A stretch of 64,000 nt of DNA from Burkholderiales bacterium (GTDB lineage: Bacteria > Pseudomonadota > Gammaproteobacteria > Burkholderiales > Burkholderiaceae_C), in NCBI GenBank assembly GCA_003963115.1, contig RXJQ01000006.1, positions 62,001 to 126,000 of the forward strand. Direction: 5' to 3'. Made by a program: the position numbers and the translations under genes. Below, in pieces: positions 44,522-54,113 of the stretch. How positions within the stretch are numbered: the first letter of the stretch is position 1; each line of letters begins with the position of its first letter. The notes below the pieces were generated by a model, which did no database searches, was not told the DNA's origin, and saw only the letters and a list, made by a program, of their open reading frames with translations.

Positions 44522-45412
44522 TCAGAGGGCTTTCGGGACCTTGTCGAAATCGCTGGCGTCGTGGCGCTCGGGCAGGCGGCTGTGCTCGGGGCCCCAGGTG
44601 CGGTTGACCATGCGGCCTCGTTTGGCCGCAGGGCGTTGCGCAATCAGCTCGGCCCATCGCACGACATGGGTGTAGGACTGCACCTGCAGGAACTCACCTG
44701 CGTCGTAAAGCAGGCCTCGCACGAGCGCGCCATACCAGGGCCAGACGGCGATGTCGGCGAGGGTGTAGTCCTCGCCCACCAGATAAGGGCTGTCGGCCAG
44801 ACGGCGGTCAAGCACATCGAGCTGGCGCTTGACCTCCATCGCATAGCGGTCGATGGCGTACTCGATCTTGGTGGGCGCATAGGCGTAGAAATGGCCAAAG
44901 CCCCCGCCAAGGAAGGGCGCGCTGCCCATCTGCCACATCAGCCAGGACAGGCACTCGGCGCGCTGCGGCTGGGTGCTGGGCAAAAAGGCGCCGCCAAACT
45001 TCTCGGCCAGGTACAGCAAGATGGCGCCCGACTCGAAGACACGGATGGGCGCAGGGCCGCTGTGGTCCATCAACGCCGGGATCTTGGAGTTGGGGTTGGC
45101 CTCGACAAAGCCGCTGCCGAACTGCTCACCGTCGTTGATCTGGATGGGCCAGGCGTCGTACTCGGCGCCGCTGTGACCCAGCGCCAGCAACTCTTCCAGC
45201 ATCACCGTGACTTTCACGCCATTGGGCGTGGCCAGCGAGTAGAGCTGCAAGGGGTGCCTGCCAAGGGGCAACGCCTGGTCATGGGTGGCACCGGCAATCG
45301 GCCGGTTGATGTTGGCGAACTGCCCACCATTGCCTTTGTCCTGCTCCCAGGTCCAAATGGCGGGTGGCACATAGGGCTCATCACGCCGATCAGTCTTGCT
45401 CGGATCACTCAT
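44522..45412 (-). CDS. yghU: YghU-type glutathione-dependent disulfide-bond oxidoreductase
   Basis: 296 residues, as expected for YghU. Landmarks: LPLGRHPLQLYSLATPNGVK, KVTVMLEELLALGHSGAEYD, VEANPNSKIPALMDHSGPAP and RVFESGAILLYLAEKFGGAF (thioredoxin-like domain), then APFLGGGFGHFYAYAPTKIE and YLVGEDYTLADIAVWPWYGA (helical domain). YghU binds two glutathiones and reduces organic disulfides and hydroperoxides in E. coli. The ATG at 45412 is preceded by GAGTTGAGGTATG-like purine context. It lies between the quinone oxidoreductase and the GST gene and is probably cotranscribed with both. Confidence 0.93.
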   Translation of the reverse strand: MSDPSKTDRRDEPYVPPAIWTWEQDKGNGGQFANINRPIAGATHDQALPLGRHPLQLYSLATPNGVKVTVMLEELLALGHSGAEYDAWPIQINDGEQFGSGFVEANPNSKIPALMDHSGPAPIRVFESGAILLYLAEKFGGAFLPSTQPQRAECLSWLMWQMGSAPFLGGGFGHFYAYAPTKIEYAIDRYAMEVKRQLDVLDRRLADSPYLVGEDYTLADIAVWPWYGALVRGLLYDAGEFLQVQSYTHVVRWAELIAQRPAAKRGRMVNRTWGPEHSRLPERHDASDFDKVPKAL

Positions 45413-45436
45413 ACCTCAACTCCTGCCATGGCTTGA

Positions 45437-46414
45437 TCAGCCGTTGACCAGCACCACCTTGCCGCGCACCTGACGCGAGCCCATCAGCGCGAAGGCTTCC
45501 TTCAATTGCGACATGGGCAGCTTGTGCTCGATCACGGGTTTGATTTTGCCCTCCATGTACCAGGCGGCCAGCTGCATCAGGCAGGCGGCATTGTTTTGCG
45601 GCTCGCGTTTGGCGAACTCGCCCCAGAACACGCCCATGACCGAAGCGCCCTTGAGCAGGGGCAAGTTGAGGGGCAGGGCGGGGATGGGGCCGTTGGCAAA
45701 GCCGATCACCAAGTGGCGGCCGCGCCAGGCGATGGAGCGGAAGGCCTGCTCGGTGAGGTTGCCGCCGACCGGGTCATAGACCACGTCGGGGCCCCTGCCC
45801 TCGGTCAAGGTCTTGAGCTCGTCGCGCAGATTCTGCTTGCTGTAGTTGATGGTGCCATCGGCACCCAGTTCGCGGCAGAGCTGGCATTTTTCGTCGCTGG
45901 ACGCGGCGGCGATCACTTTGGCGCCTGCGGCCTTGGCGATCTGGATGGCCGCCGTGCCGACGCCGCCGGCCGCGCCCAGCACCAGCACGGTCTCGCCAGC
46001 CTTCAAGGCAGCGCGGTCCATCAGCGCATGGTAGGTGGTGCCATAGGTGCACAGGAAGGCAGCGGCGTCTTCGAATGAGAACACCGGAGGCAGCGGCATC
46101 AGCACGGCGGCCGGTGCCACGGTGTGCGTGCCAAACCCACCAACGCCAGCAAAGCCTGCCACATGGGTGCCCACGGCCAGGTGCTTGACGCCTTCACCCA
46201 CGGCCTCGATCACACCTGCGAACTCAGCGCCGGGCACGAAGGGCAGGGGCGGGCGCATCTGGTACTTGCCCTGCACGATGAGCAGGTCCGGGAAGTTCAG
46301 GCTGGCGGCCTTGATGGCCACGCGGACTTCACCCTTGCCGGGCTCGGGCGTGGGGCTATCCTGCCAGGTCAGGGCGTCAGGGCCGCTCAGGTCGGTGCAG
46401 GTCCAGGCTTGCAT
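45437..46414 (-). CDS. NADPH:quinone oxidoreductase family protein (zinc-free MDR)
   Basis: 325 residues of the medium-chain dehydrogenase/reductase superfamily, quinone reductase subgroup. N-terminal GroES-like domain with NFPDLLIVQGKYQMRPPLPF and VPGAEFAGVIEAVGEGVKHL; Rossmann domain with VLVLGAAGGVGTAAIQIAKA. The zinc-binding cysteines of alcohol dehydrogenases are absent. It reduces quinones or enoyl compounds with NADPH; the substrate is not known. It starts the three-gene set with two glutathione-dependent proteins, a likely xenobiotic response unit. Confidence 0.92.
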   Translation of the reverse strand: MQAWTCTDLSGPDALTWQDSPTPEPGKGEVRVAIKAASLNFPDLLIVQGKYQMRPPLPFVPGAEFAGVIEAVGEGVKHLAVGTHVAGFAGVGGFGTHTVAPAAVLMPLPPVFSFEDAAAFLCTYGTTYHALMDRAALKAGETVLVLGAAGGVGTAAIQIAKAAGAKVIAAASSDEKCQLCRELGADGTINYSKQNLRDELKTLTEGRGPDVVYDPVGGNLTEQAFRSIAWRGRHLVIGFANGPIPALPLNLPLLKGASVMGVFWGEFAKREPQNNAACLMQLAAWYMEGKIKPVIEHKLPMSQLKEAFALMGSRQVRGKVVLVNG

Positions 46415-46505
46415 GGTCGTCTTGTCTCCGTTGTTGTCAGTGAGGTGAGTGGCGATGGTGCCGGCTTCGTTTGCAGCCTGCCGCCATGGGCTTGAATAAC
46501 CCTGT

Positions 46506-47399
46506 TCAGACGGCCTCTTTGCCGAAGGTGTTGCACTGCTGAATGTCGCCGCTGTCCATGCCGCGCTTGAACCAGCTCACCCGTTGCTGGCTGGTGCCGT
46601 GCGTGAACGTTTCCGGTGACACATGGCCGGTGCTGTTGCGCTGGAGGGTGTCATCGCCAATTTGGGATGCGGCGTGCAAGGCCGACTCCACGTCGCCAGC
46701 CTCGATGATCTGGCGGGCCTTCTGCGCCCGGTTGGCCCACACGCCGGCATAGCAGTCGGCTTGCAATTCCAGGCGCACGCTCAAGGCGTTGTACTGGACC
46801 TGGCTCATGCGTTGGCGCATCGCATCCACCTTGGCCGAGGTGCCCAGCAGGTTCTGCACGTGGTGGCCGACCTCATGCGCGATCACATAGGCCTGGGCGA
46901 AATCGCCTGGTGCACCGAGGCGCTCGCGCAGGATGTCGTAAAAGCCCAGGTCGATGTAGACCTTCTGGTCGCCCGGGCAGTAGAAGGGGCCGGTGGCCGC
47001 TTCACCGCGTCCGCATGCAGTGGGCACGGCGCCTCTGAAGAGCACGAGCTTGGGGTCGCGGTAATCGCCGCCCAGTTCCTTGAAGACCTGGTGCCACACG
47101 TCTTCGGTGTCGGCCAGCACGGTGCGCACGAAGCGGGTCTGCTCGTCGTTGGCGGGTGCGTGCCGCGGCTGGGGTGAGTTCATGGGCGCCTGCTGCGTGC
47201 TGCCGCCTCCGCCGCTCAACAAGCTCAGCACCGTCATCGGGTTCACGCCTAGGAAGTAGCTGGCCACCAAGGCAATGACGACCGAACCCAGGCCGATGCC
47301 TCGCCCGCCACCAAACGACATGCCGGGGCCACCACCACCGCCCGTGTCGTCACGGACATCCTCGACGTTGTCGCTTTCTCTGTTGCCTTGCCAGCGCAT
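46506..47399 (-). CDS. ypfJ: YpfJ-family neutral zinc metallopeptidase
   Basis: 297 residues. The N-terminus [20 protein letters not shown] and a Gly-rich stretch precede a transmembrane segment ([20 protein letters not shown]), then a periplasmic metallopeptidase domain with [20 protein letters not shown] (HEXXH zinc motif), [16 protein letters not shown] (third ligand region) and a C-terminal [19 protein letters not shown]. Family landmarks [20 protein letters not shown] and [20 protein letters not shown] are complete. The physiological substrate is unknown. It is divergent from a GT39 gene with a perfect palindrome between them. Confidence 0.92.
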   Translation of the reverse strand: MRWQGNRESDNVEDVRDDTGGGGGPGMSFGGGRGIGLGSVVIALVASYFLGVNPMTVLSLLSGGGGSTQQAPMNSPQPRHAPANDEQTRFVRTVLADTEDVWHQVFKELGGDYRDPKLVLFRGAVPTACGRGEAATGPFYCPGDQKVYIDLGFYDILRERLGAPGDFAQAYVIAHEVGHHVQNLLGTSAKVDAMRQRMSQVQYNALSVRLELQADCYAGVWANRAQKARQIIEAGDVESALHAASQIGDDTLQRNSTGHVSPETFTHGTSQQRVSWFKRGMDSGDIQQCNTFGKEAV

Positions 47400-47444
47400 G
47401 GTGCGTCCTTTTCGGGCTGCCTGAGGGCGGCCTGTCTCGCGGGC

Positions 47445-47468
47445 ATTCTAGGCCCGGGCGCCTAGAAT
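47445..47468. promoter_or_regulatory. Perfect 9-bp inverted repeat in the ypfJ/GT39 divergent promoter region
   Basis: Arms ATTCTAGGC (47445-47453) and GCCTAGAAT (47460-47468) around CCGGGC. Each arm carries an outward-facing -10-like TAGAAT: 47450-47445 towards ypfJ and 47463-47468 towards the glycosyltransferase. The latter lies 10 nt before the ATG at 47479, so its leader would be very short. Confidence 0.55.
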
Positions 47469-47478
47469 CGCGGGGCTT

Positions 47479-49050
47479 ATGACGTCTGCCTCGTTCACCC
47501 CTAATCGCGCCCTGTCTGATTCGCCCGACCTGCGCATGCCTGGCCAGTGGCTGTGGCTGGTGGCCCTGGGCTCTCTGGCTTGGCGGGCCTGGGTATCGGC
47601 AGCCTTGCCCCTGACCGGCGATGAGGCCTTGTTCTACTGGTGGGCGCGCTTCCTGGACTACGGCTATTACGATCACCCGCCCATGGTGGCCTGGTGGATT
47701 GCCGCCGTGCGCCCCTTGTTCGGTGATGCGGCCTGGGCTGTGCGTTTGCCGGCCACCTTGCTGCCGCTAGGCGTGGGCTGGGCCATGTGGTGGGCCTGGT
47801 CGCCGGTCAGCCGCGAGCGCGCCGCCTGGGCTGTGTTGCTGTACTGGCTGGCGCCGGTGAACTGGCTCAATGCCCTCATTGCCACCGACTCGCCCCTGAT
47901 TCTATGGGCGGCATGGTCTGCTGCGGCCATGGTGCGTGCAGAGCAGGTGGCTCAACAAGGCGCAAAGTCTTGGTTGCTGCATCGCTGGTATGCGCTCAGT
48001 GGCCTGTTCATGGGCCTGGCCTTCCTGTCCAAGTACTTCGCGGTGCTGCTGGGCATCGCCTACCTCGTGTACTTCGCCTTGTTTGCGAGAAGCCATTGGC
48101 GTGGCTTCGTGCTCATGGTGTTGTGTGCCTTGCCGGCCGTGTTCATCAATGTGCTTTGGAACCTGAACCATTGCTGGACCAACATCATGTTCAACCTGTT
48201 CAATCGCAACGAGGATGCGGTGGCCTCGTGGAACACGGTGATCAGCTATGTGGGCATGATGGCCTACCTCATCAGCCCCGTGTTGATGTGGGTGGGCTGG
48301 CGCTATCGACGCGAGCTGATGCTGACGGCGCGCCGGCATGCCCTGCTGACTTGTGTGGCCCTGGTGCCTTTGCTGCTGTTTGGCCTGATGTCCGCCAAGA
48401 AGGTCATTGGCCTGCACTGGGTGATGGGATTCTACCCCTTCATCTTCGTGCTGTTCGCGCTGGCCTTGCCTGATGGCAGGATGCTGGCCGCCACGGCCAA
48501 GGGTCTCGCTGTGATCCTGCTGCTGCACCTGCTGGCCTCGCTGGCGCTGGCCGTGCTGGGCTTGCATCAATGGCAGCACTTCAAGTACTACCACCGCCTG
48601 GTGGAGGCGGCCCGCAGCGAGCAGATGGTGCGGCAGGTGAGGGCGCCTGGCGTGGTGCTCGCGTCCAACGGCTATTCATCGGCGGCCATCTTTGGCTATG
48701 CCGATAAGCGGCACATGCCGGTGCTGGGCCTGGGCAGCGTGCACGCCCGGCAAGACGACCTTATCGTGGACTACAGCCGATTCGAGGGCAAGACCATCCG
48801 CGTCATGGTCACGCGCAAGCCTTCGGTGGACGAATACCAGCCCTATTTCGATCAGGTCCGCCTGCTGACCTTCCAGCAAGACGGCGCGACCTTCTATGCC
48901 GTTGAAGGCGTGAACTTTCACTATGACATCTACAAGCGCGTGGTGATGGGCGAGGTCAACCGGCGGTACTACAACTTCCCCTCGTGGCTGCCGGTGTGGG
49001 GGTGCGCGTTCTGCCAGCGCTACTGTGGGGCAGACCATTGCACGCCCTGA
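47479..49050 (+). CDS. GT39-family (ArnT/PMT-like) membrane glycosyltransferase
   Basis: 523 residues with about 10-12 transmembrane segments. The catalytic-loop region near residue 45 reads PLTGDEALFYWWARFLDYGY followed by YDHPPMVAWWIAAVRPLFGD, the D-E pair typical of GT39/GT83 enzymes such as ArnT, which take a sugar from a polyprenyl phosphate. A C-terminal periplasmic domain (residues about 390-520) follows. The acceptor (lipid A, protein or another lipid) is unknown. No Shine-Dalgarno precedes the ATG. A second GT39 gene lies 5 kb to the right beside a GT2 that could supply the polyprenyl-linked sugar. Confidence 0.9.
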   Translation: MTSASFTPNRALSDSPDLRMPGQWLWLVALGSLAWRAWVSAALPLTGDEALFYWWARFLDYGYYDHPPMVAWWIAAVRPLFGDAAWAVRLPATLLPLGVGWAMWWAWSPVSRERAAWAVLLYWLAPVNWLNALIATDSPLILWAAWSAAAMVRAEQVAQQGAKSWLLHRWYALSGLFMGLAFLSKYFAVLLGIAYLVYFALFARSHWRGFVLMVLCALPAVFINVLWNLNHCWTNIMFNLFNRNEDAVASWNTVISYVGMMAYLISPVLMWVGWRYRRELMLTARRHALLTCVALVPLLLFGLMSAKKVIGLHWVMGFYPFIFVLFALALPDGRMLAATAKGLAVILLLHLLASLALAVLGLHQWQHFKYYHRLVEAARSEQMVRQVRAPGVVLASNGYSSAAIFGYADKRHMPVLGLGSVHARQDDLIVDYSRFEGKTIRVMVTRKPSVDEYQPYFDQVRLLTFQQDGATFYAVEGVNFHYDIYKRVVMGEVNRRYYNFPSWLPVWGCAFCQRYCGADHCTP

Positions 49051-49162
49051 TTGGCCCACGTCAATACTTGATGCCCTGCTTGTCGCCCAGGCAGCCCCAG
49101 GGCAAAGGGGCCGGGGATAGAATCGCGCCTCACGCTGTCCCCGAGACCGAGAGTTGAAACCT

Positions 49163-50800
49163 ATGTCGTCTGCCCCATCGGATTCGTCCCTGCCCGTGGT
49201 GATCATCGGAGCCGGTCTGGCCGGTCTGACGGTCGCATTGCATCTGGCAGAAACGCAGCCCGTGATCGTGCTGGCCAAGCGTCAACTGGAAGAAGCCGCC
49301 ACGGCCTGGGCGCAGGGTGGCATCGTGGGCGTGCTGGGCAGCGACGACAGCATCGACTCTCACGTCAAGGACACCCAGGAAGCCGGTGCAGGCCTGGTCG
49401 ACGAGCGTGCGGCCGAGTTCATTGCTCGCCACAGCGCCGAAGCCGTGGAATGGCTCGTGGCCCGTGGCGTGCCATTTTCTGGAGACCCCGATGGCCCGCT
49501 GGGCCTGCACCTGACCCGTGAAGGCGGCCATGCCGTGCGTCGTATTGCGCATGCCGCCGATGCCACCGGCAAGGCCATCCATGACGTGTTGTTGGCCGAG
49601 GTCAAGAAGCACCCCAACATCACCCTGCGCGAGAAGTGGATGGCGGTGGACCTGATCACCAACCGCCACCTGCGGAAATCCGAGCAAGAGCATCAGGACG
49701 TCCAGCGCTGCCACGGGGTCTATGCCTTGGACATCGAAACCCATCGTGTCGAGACCTTGGCTGCATCGGCCGTCGTGCTGGCCACGGGCGGCGCCGGCAA
49801 GGTCTACCGCTACACCACCAACCCCGACACCTCCACGGGCGACGGCATCGCCATGGCCTGGCGTGCGGGTTGCCGCGTTGGCAACATGGAATTCATCCAG
49901 TTCCACCCGACCTGCCTGTACCACCCCCAGGAGCGCAGCTTCCTGATCACCGAAGCCCTGCGCGGCGAAGGCGGCATCCTCAAGCTGCCCGATGGCACGC
50001 GCTTCATGCCCGAGCACGATGAGCGGGGCGAGCTGGCACCTCGTGACATCGTGGCGCGCGCTATCGACTTTGAGATGAAGAAGCACGGTGTCGACCACGT
50101 CTGGCTCGATGCCACGCACCTGGGCGAGGCCTTCCTCCAAGAGCACTTCCCGACCATCCATGCGCGCTGCCTCTTGCTGGGCATCGACATCGCCAAGCAG
50201 CCCATCCCCGTGGTGCCGGCGGCCCACTACACCTGCGGCGGCGTGGTCACCGATCTGCACGGCCGCACCGACCTGCCTGGCTTGTATGCCGTGGGCGAGA
50301 CCACCTACACCGGCCTGCATGGCGCAAACCGCCTGGCCAGCAACTCGCTGCTCGAATGCGTGGTGCTGGGCCGCACCTGCGCCGACGACATCCAGGGCCA
50401 GATCCCGGCCAGTGCACCCAATGTACCGGCCTGGGACGAAAGCCAGGTCACCGATGCCGACGAGGAAGTGGTCATCGCCCACAACTGGGACGAGTTGCGC
50501 CTGGTGATGTGGAACTACGTGGGCATCGTGCGCACCACGCGCCGCCTGGAGCGGGCCTTGCACCGCATCAAGCTGCTGCGCAATGAGATCGACGACTACT
50601 ACGCCGCCTTCCGCGTCAGCCGCGACCTGCTGGAGCTGCGCAATCTGGTCGACTGCGCCGAGCTGATCGTGCGCTCGGCCCTGTCACGCCAGGAAAGCCG
50701 GGGCCTGCATTTCAGCCGAGACTACCCGCGCACGCTGCCGGTGAGCTTCCCCACGATCCTGTGCAAGAAGCCCAAGAAGAAGGACGCCTGGCTGCCTTGA
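49163..50800 (+). CDS. nadB: L-aspartate oxidase
   Basis: 545 residues from the ATG at 49163; a TTG three codons earlier is less likely. It oxidises L-aspartate to iminoaspartate, the first step of de novo NAD synthesis. FAD-binding [20 protein letters not shown] at the N-terminus, substrate-binding [60 protein letters not shown] and [20 protein letters not shown] are all present. A possible -10 TAGAAT at 49118-49123 lies 40 bp upstream. NadA and NadC, which complete quinolinate synthesis and its conversion to nicotinate mononucleotide, are encoded just downstream on the opposite strand. Confidence 0.97.
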   Translation: MSSAPSDSSLPVVIIGAGLAGLTVALHLAETQPVIVLAKRQLEEAATAWAQGGIVGVLGSDDSIDSHVKDTQEAGAGLVDERAAEFIARHSAEAVEWLVARGVPFSGDPDGPLGLHLTREGGHAVRRIAHAADATGKAIHDVLLAEVKKHPNITLREKWMAVDLITNRHLRKSEQEHQDVQRCHGVYALDIETHRVETLAASAVVLATGGAGKVYRYTTNPDTSTGDGIAMAWRAGCRVGNMEFIQFHPTCLYHPQERSFLITEALRGEGGILKLPDGTRFMPEHDERGELAPRDIVARAIDFEMKKHGVDHVWLDATHLGEAFLQEHFPTIHARCLLLGIDIAKQPIPVVPAAHYTCGGVVTDLHGRTDLPGLYAVGETTYTGLHGANRLASNSLLECVVLGRTCADDIQGQIPASAPNVPAWDESQVTDADEEVVIAHNWDELRLVMWNYVGIVRTTRRLERALHRIKLLRNEIDDYYAAFRVSRDLLELRNLVDCAELIVRSALSRQESRGLHFSRDYPRTLPVSFPTILCKKPKKKDAWLP

Positions 50801-50888
50801 AGGCGATCTGGCCTGGCGCCAGCCGTCACCAGTACGCTGCCCAGACCCAGCGACTACCGCAGATCCGGCTCCGCCGGTCTGCTGGTAG

Positions 50889-50925
50889 TGCCCCCTTGAG
50901 GGGGCGCGCGAAGCGCGTAGGGGGT
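50889..50925. repeat. Intergenic double-hairpin repeat of Comamonadaceae type
   Basis: GCCCCC-TTGA-GGGGGC (50890-50905) is directly followed by CGCGC-GAA-GCGCG (50905-50917) and then TAGGGGGTGGG. I recall this composite (C-run, TTGAG, G-run, GCGAAGCGC, then GGGGGTGGG) as an abundant repeat in Comamonadaceae-like genomes. It lies between the convergent nadB and comFB genes and could terminate both transcripts. Confidence 0.65.
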
Positions 50926-50929
50926 GGGC

Positions 50930-51211
50930 TCATCTCCGCGCGCGCATCGCATAGCGCGCCTGCACGAACTCGAACGCGAACTTCACCGAGTCCTGGATCA
51001 TCTGCTCGCTGTCTTGGCGCTCTTTTTCGGTCATGTGAAAGGCCAGGTCCACCTGGTGGCGGATGTAGCGCGGCGGCAGGCGGTTGAGCGCCACGCAGGC
51101 CACGTCCGGCAAGTGGTCCTTCTTGAGAAGCGGGTAGTTGGGTGCCAGGTCCAGCACCATGTCCACCACTTGCTTCTCGTAGTAGTTGTGCAGGGTCGTG
51201 AAGTCGGTCAT
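50930..51211 (-). CDS. ComFB-family protein
   Basis: 93 residues. The start MTDFTTLHNYYEKQVVDMVL and the block LLKKDHLPDVACVALNRLPP-RYIRH are the ComFB family signature (late competence development protein ComFB). ComFB-domain proteins have recently been proposed as cyclic di-nucleotide receptors; I have not been able to confirm this for the betaproteobacterial branch. The C-terminal helix is basic (FVQARYAMRARR). It sits 55 bp downstream of nadC on the same strand and may be cotranscribed with the NAD genes; a functional link with NAD synthesis is not evident. Confidence 0.82.
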   Translation of the reverse strand: MTDFTTLHNYYEKQVVDMVLDLAPNYPLLKKDHLPDVACVALNRLPPRYIRHQVDLAFHMTEKERQDSEQMIQDSVKFAFEFVQARYAMRARR

Positions 51212-51266
51212 CGTGGCGTCAGTGTGGCGTAAACCGGCTTTACTGTGGCGTGAAATTTTGGAGGGT

Positions 51267-52172
51267 TCAGCCGACGCGCTCCAGCACGCGCAGTGAGAAA
51301 TCCACGGCCTTCACGTCCTTGGTCAGCTTGCCGATCGAGATGCGGTCCACGCCGGTGGTGGCGATGTCGCGCAACTGGTCGAGCGTCACACCGCCGGAGA
51401 CTTCAAGCAGGGCCTCGCCCTTGGCCACTTCCTTGTTGATGGCCACGGCCGCACGCATCATGTCGTAATCGAAGTTGTCCAGCAGGACGCTGACGGCGCC
51501 GGCGGCCAGGGCTTCGCGCAGCTCGTCCAGCGTCTCCACCTCAACCTGGATCGTGATCTGCTCGCGTTGCGGTGAAGGCTGGGCTGCCACCAAGGCCTGC
51601 GCGTTCTGGACGGCGGCCGTGACGCTGCCCGCCGCGGCGATGTGGTTTTCCTTGATCAGGATGCCGTCGTACAAGGCCAGGCGCTGGTTGGCGCCGCCAC
51701 CGATGCGCACCGCATATTTCTGCGCCAGACGCAGGCCGGGCAGGGTCTTGCGGGTGTCGAGCACAACGCAGCCGCGCGGGTTGGGCGAGGCGCCTTCGAT
51801 GGCTTTCATGTGCTGGTGGGTCAGTGTGGCCACGGCTGAGAGCGTCTGCAGGAAGTTGATGCCAGGGCGCTCGGCTGTGAGCACGGCGCGCGCATCGGCT
51901 TCGATCAGGCAGACCTCGGTGTCGGGCGCCATCAGCGCGCCTTCGTCATAAGCCCATTTGATCGATGCCTTGGGGTCGAGCTGGGACAGGCAGGCTTCGA
52001 ACCAATCACGGCCGCACAGCACGGCCGCTTCGCGCACGATCAGGCGGGCCTTGACGCGCTGGCTAGCAGGCACCAGTTGGGCCGTCCAGTCGCACACGCC
52101 CACGTCCTCGAACAGGGCATCGCGCACATTGCGCTCGCGGGCTTCTTGCAGGGTCTCGTTGTGGTCAAACAT
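51267..52172 (-). CDS. nadC: Nicotinate-nucleotide pyrophosphorylase (carboxylating)
   Basis: 301 residues. It converts quinolinate and PRPP to nicotinate mononucleotide. Landmarks: ALFEDVGVCDWTAQLVPASQ, RLIVREAAVLCGRDWFEACL, RPGINFLQTLSAVATLTHQH, VLDTRKTLPGLRLAQKYAVR (quinolinate-binding Arg/Lys), GGGANQRLALYDGILIKENH and the LLEVSGGVTLDQLRDIATTG barrel end. It follows nadA by 23 bp. The required PRPP is supplied by Prs, encoded elsewhere in this window. Confidence 0.98.
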   Translation of the reverse strand: MFDHNETLQEARERNVRDALFEDVGVCDWTAQLVPASQRVKARLIVREAAVLCGRDWFEACLSQLDPKASIKWAYDEGALMAPDTEVCLIEADARAVLTAERPGINFLQTLSAVATLTHQHMKAIEGASPNPRGCVVLDTRKTLPGLRLAQKYAVRIGGGANQRLALYDGILIKENHIAAAGSVTAAVQNAQALVAAQPSPQREQITIQVEVETLDELREALAAGAVSVLLDNFDYDMMRAAVAINKEVAKGEALLEVSGGVTLDQLRDIATTGVDRISIGKLTKDVKAVDFSLRVLERVG

Positions 52173-52195
52173 GGCAAAGGGAAAGCGAAGGTCGA

Positions 52196-53341
52196 TCAGG
52201 CTGCGCCGATATGGGGCACGAAGCCTTGAGCGGGTTTGGTGATGGCGGCAGGGTTTTGGGCCACGAAGTCCAGCATGCGGTCGATGCAGCCATGGGCCTT
52301 GGCGCGGATGGCTTCGTCCACGGTGATCTCGCCGGTGCCTTGGTCGAGGCAGTCCAGCACGCCTTGCAGGCCGTTCATGGCCATCCAGGGGCAGTGCGCG
52401 CAGCTCTTGCAGGTGGCGCTGTTGCCGGCGGTGGGCGCCTCGATCAGCACCTTGCTGGGCGCCATCTGGCGCATGCGGTGCAGGATGCCGTTGTCGGTGG
52501 CGACGATGAACTCAGGCGCGTTGGATTCGACCACGGCCTTGAGCAACTGCGAGGTCGAGCCCACCACATCAGCCTGGGCCACCACGCTCTCGGGCGACTC
52601 GGGGTGCACCAGTACCAGGGCCTTGGGGTGGTCCTTCTTGAGCAGGTCCAGCTCCAGGCCCTTGAACTCGTCGTGCACGATGCAGGCGCCGTTCCACATC
52701 AGCATATCGGCGCCGGTTTCCTTCTGGATGTAGCGGCCCAGGTGGCGGTCGGGTGCCCACAGGATCTTCTCGCCCTGGTCTTTGAGGTGCTTGACAATGG
52801 ACAGGGCGCACGAGCTCGTCACCATCCAGTCGGCACGGGCCTTCACGGCGGCGCTGGTGTTGGCATACACCACGACTTTGCGATCAGGGTGGGCATCACA
52901 AAAGGCGATGAAGTCCTCGGCAGGGCAGCCCAGGTCCAGCGAGCAGGTGGCGTCCAGATCGGGCATCAGCACGCGCTTTTCAGGGCTGAGGATCTTGGCG
53001 GATTCGCCCATGAACTTCACGCCCGCCACGATCAGGGTCTGCGCGGTGTGGTCGCGGCCAAAGCGTGCCATCTCCAAAGAGTCCGACACGCAGCCGCAGG
53101 TCTCCATGGCCAGGTCCTGCAGGTCGCCATCGACGTAGTAGTGGGCCACGAGCACGGCGTTGCGCGCTTTCAGCAAGGCCTTGATGCGGGCTTTGACATC
53201 GGTCTTGACCTCGGCACTCAAGGGCGCGGGCACCTTGGCCCAGGCGTGCGCCGTACAGGTGGCGCCGGTGGCGTCCTGCAGGTCGTAGTCGTACGAAACG
53301 GACTGAGGTGCGGTTGGGGAGGCGGTGTTGACGGAACTCAT
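52196..53341 (-). CDS. nadA: Quinolinate synthase A
   Basis: 381 residues from the ATG at 53341 ([15 protein letters not shown]); the frame is open to 53368. It condenses iminoaspartate with dihydroxyacetone phosphate to quinolinate using one [4Fe-4S] cluster. Cluster and active-site landmarks: [80 protein letters not shown] and [20 protein letters not shown]. It lies only 4 bp after a PAP2 phosphatase gene, so the NAD genes appear to be the end of a longer operon that begins with envelope-glycan genes. Confidence 0.97.
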   Translation of the reverse strand: MSSVNTASPTAPQSVSYDYDLQDATGATCTAHAWAKVPAPLSAEVKTDVKARIKALLKARNAVLVAHYYVDGDLQDLAMETCGCVSDSLEMARFGRDHTAQTLIVAGVKFMGESAKILSPEKRVLMPDLDATCSLDLGCPAEDFIAFCDAHPDRKVVVYANTSAAVKARADWMVTSSCALSIVKHLKDQGEKILWAPDRHLGRYIQKETGADMLMWNGACIVHDEFKGLELDLLKKDHPKALVLVHPESPESVVAQADVVGSTSQLLKAVVESNAPEFIVATDNGILHRMRQMAPSKVLIEAPTAGNSATCKSCAHCPWMAMNGLQGVLDCLDQGTGEITVDEAIRAKAHGCIDRMLDFVAQNPAAITKPAQGFVPHIGAA

Positions 53342-53345
53342 GATT

Positions 53346-54113
53346 TCAAACGGGTGCGGAGCGGGCAAGGCGTCGCCGGTCGACCCAGGCTACCAGCTCA
53401 CACGATAACCATATCGCATAGAAGGCGAAGATGATGTCGCTCAGGAAATGGCCGCCCTGCATCATGCGCCCCATGCCCACAACGCCACCGGCCACGGTGC
53501 CGATCAAGAGCCAGCGACGCCGCCAGACGGGGCCGCAGGTCAGGCCCAGGCTCATCAGCGCGAAGCCCGCAGCGGCGTGGCTGCTGACGAAGCTGCGGTG
53601 GTTGCCCGGGTCTTCGCCACGCACGAAGGGGCCGTGGTAGGCGTCCGTGCCACCGAACTGCACCACCTGCACCGGGCGAGGCCGGCCCATGAAGCCCTTC
53701 AAGACACCTTCAACGACCAGGCCATTGCCCAGCAGAGCGCAGCAAAAGGCCACGGTGGCGGCATGCCGTAATGGGCCTTTGCAATAGCTCGCCCAGGCTA
53801 CACGGCCCAGCTGCTCCAGCCCCATGGCCATCAACGGCGCCAGCAAGGCGACCAAAGCCATCAGCACGACCAGCGCACGGCCGATCAAGGGTGTCCAGTC
53901 GTAGAGCGCCAGCACCAGCGGGTCATGGCGGTGGAAGAAGCCATGTGCGGCGCTGTAGTAGTTCACGGATACCAGCAGGTCCAGCCCCGGGAGCGCTGCA
54001 AAGGCGGCGAGTGCGAAAAAAAAGCCTGCCCAGATCAAGCGGGTTTCCACCCGCTCGGCATCATCATCTTCTACGCGATGACGCTGCGAACGGCCTTGCA
54101 TCTCACTGTTCAT
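53346..54113 (-). CDS. PAP2-family membrane phosphatase
   Basis: 255 residues from the ATG at 54113 ([17 protein letters not shown]), overlapping the GT39 gene by 11 bp. About six transmembrane segments carry the PAP2 motifs: KGFMGRPRP (KX6RP), [17 protein letters not shown] (S-H in the PSGH position) and [20 protein letters not shown] (RX5HX3D). Type-2 phosphatases remove phosphate from lipid pyrophosphates or lipid A (LpxE/LpxF type, undecaprenyl pyrophosphate recycling). Its place in a glycosyltransferase set suggests a role in lipid-linked sugar turnover or lipid A modification; that is inference. Confidence 0.9.
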   Translation of the reverse strand: MNSEMQGRSQRHRVEDDDAERVETRLIWAGFFFALAAFAALPGLDLLVSVNYYSAAHGFFHRHDPLVLALYDWTPLIGRALVVLMALVALLAPLMAMGLEQLGRVAWASYCKGPLRHAATVAFCCALLGNGLVVEGVLKGFMGRPRPVQVVQFGGTDAYHGPFVRGEDPGNHRSFVSSHAAAGFALMSLGLTCGPVWRRRWLLIGTVAGGVVGMGRMMQGGHFLSDIIFAFYAIWLSCELVAWVDRRRLARSAPV

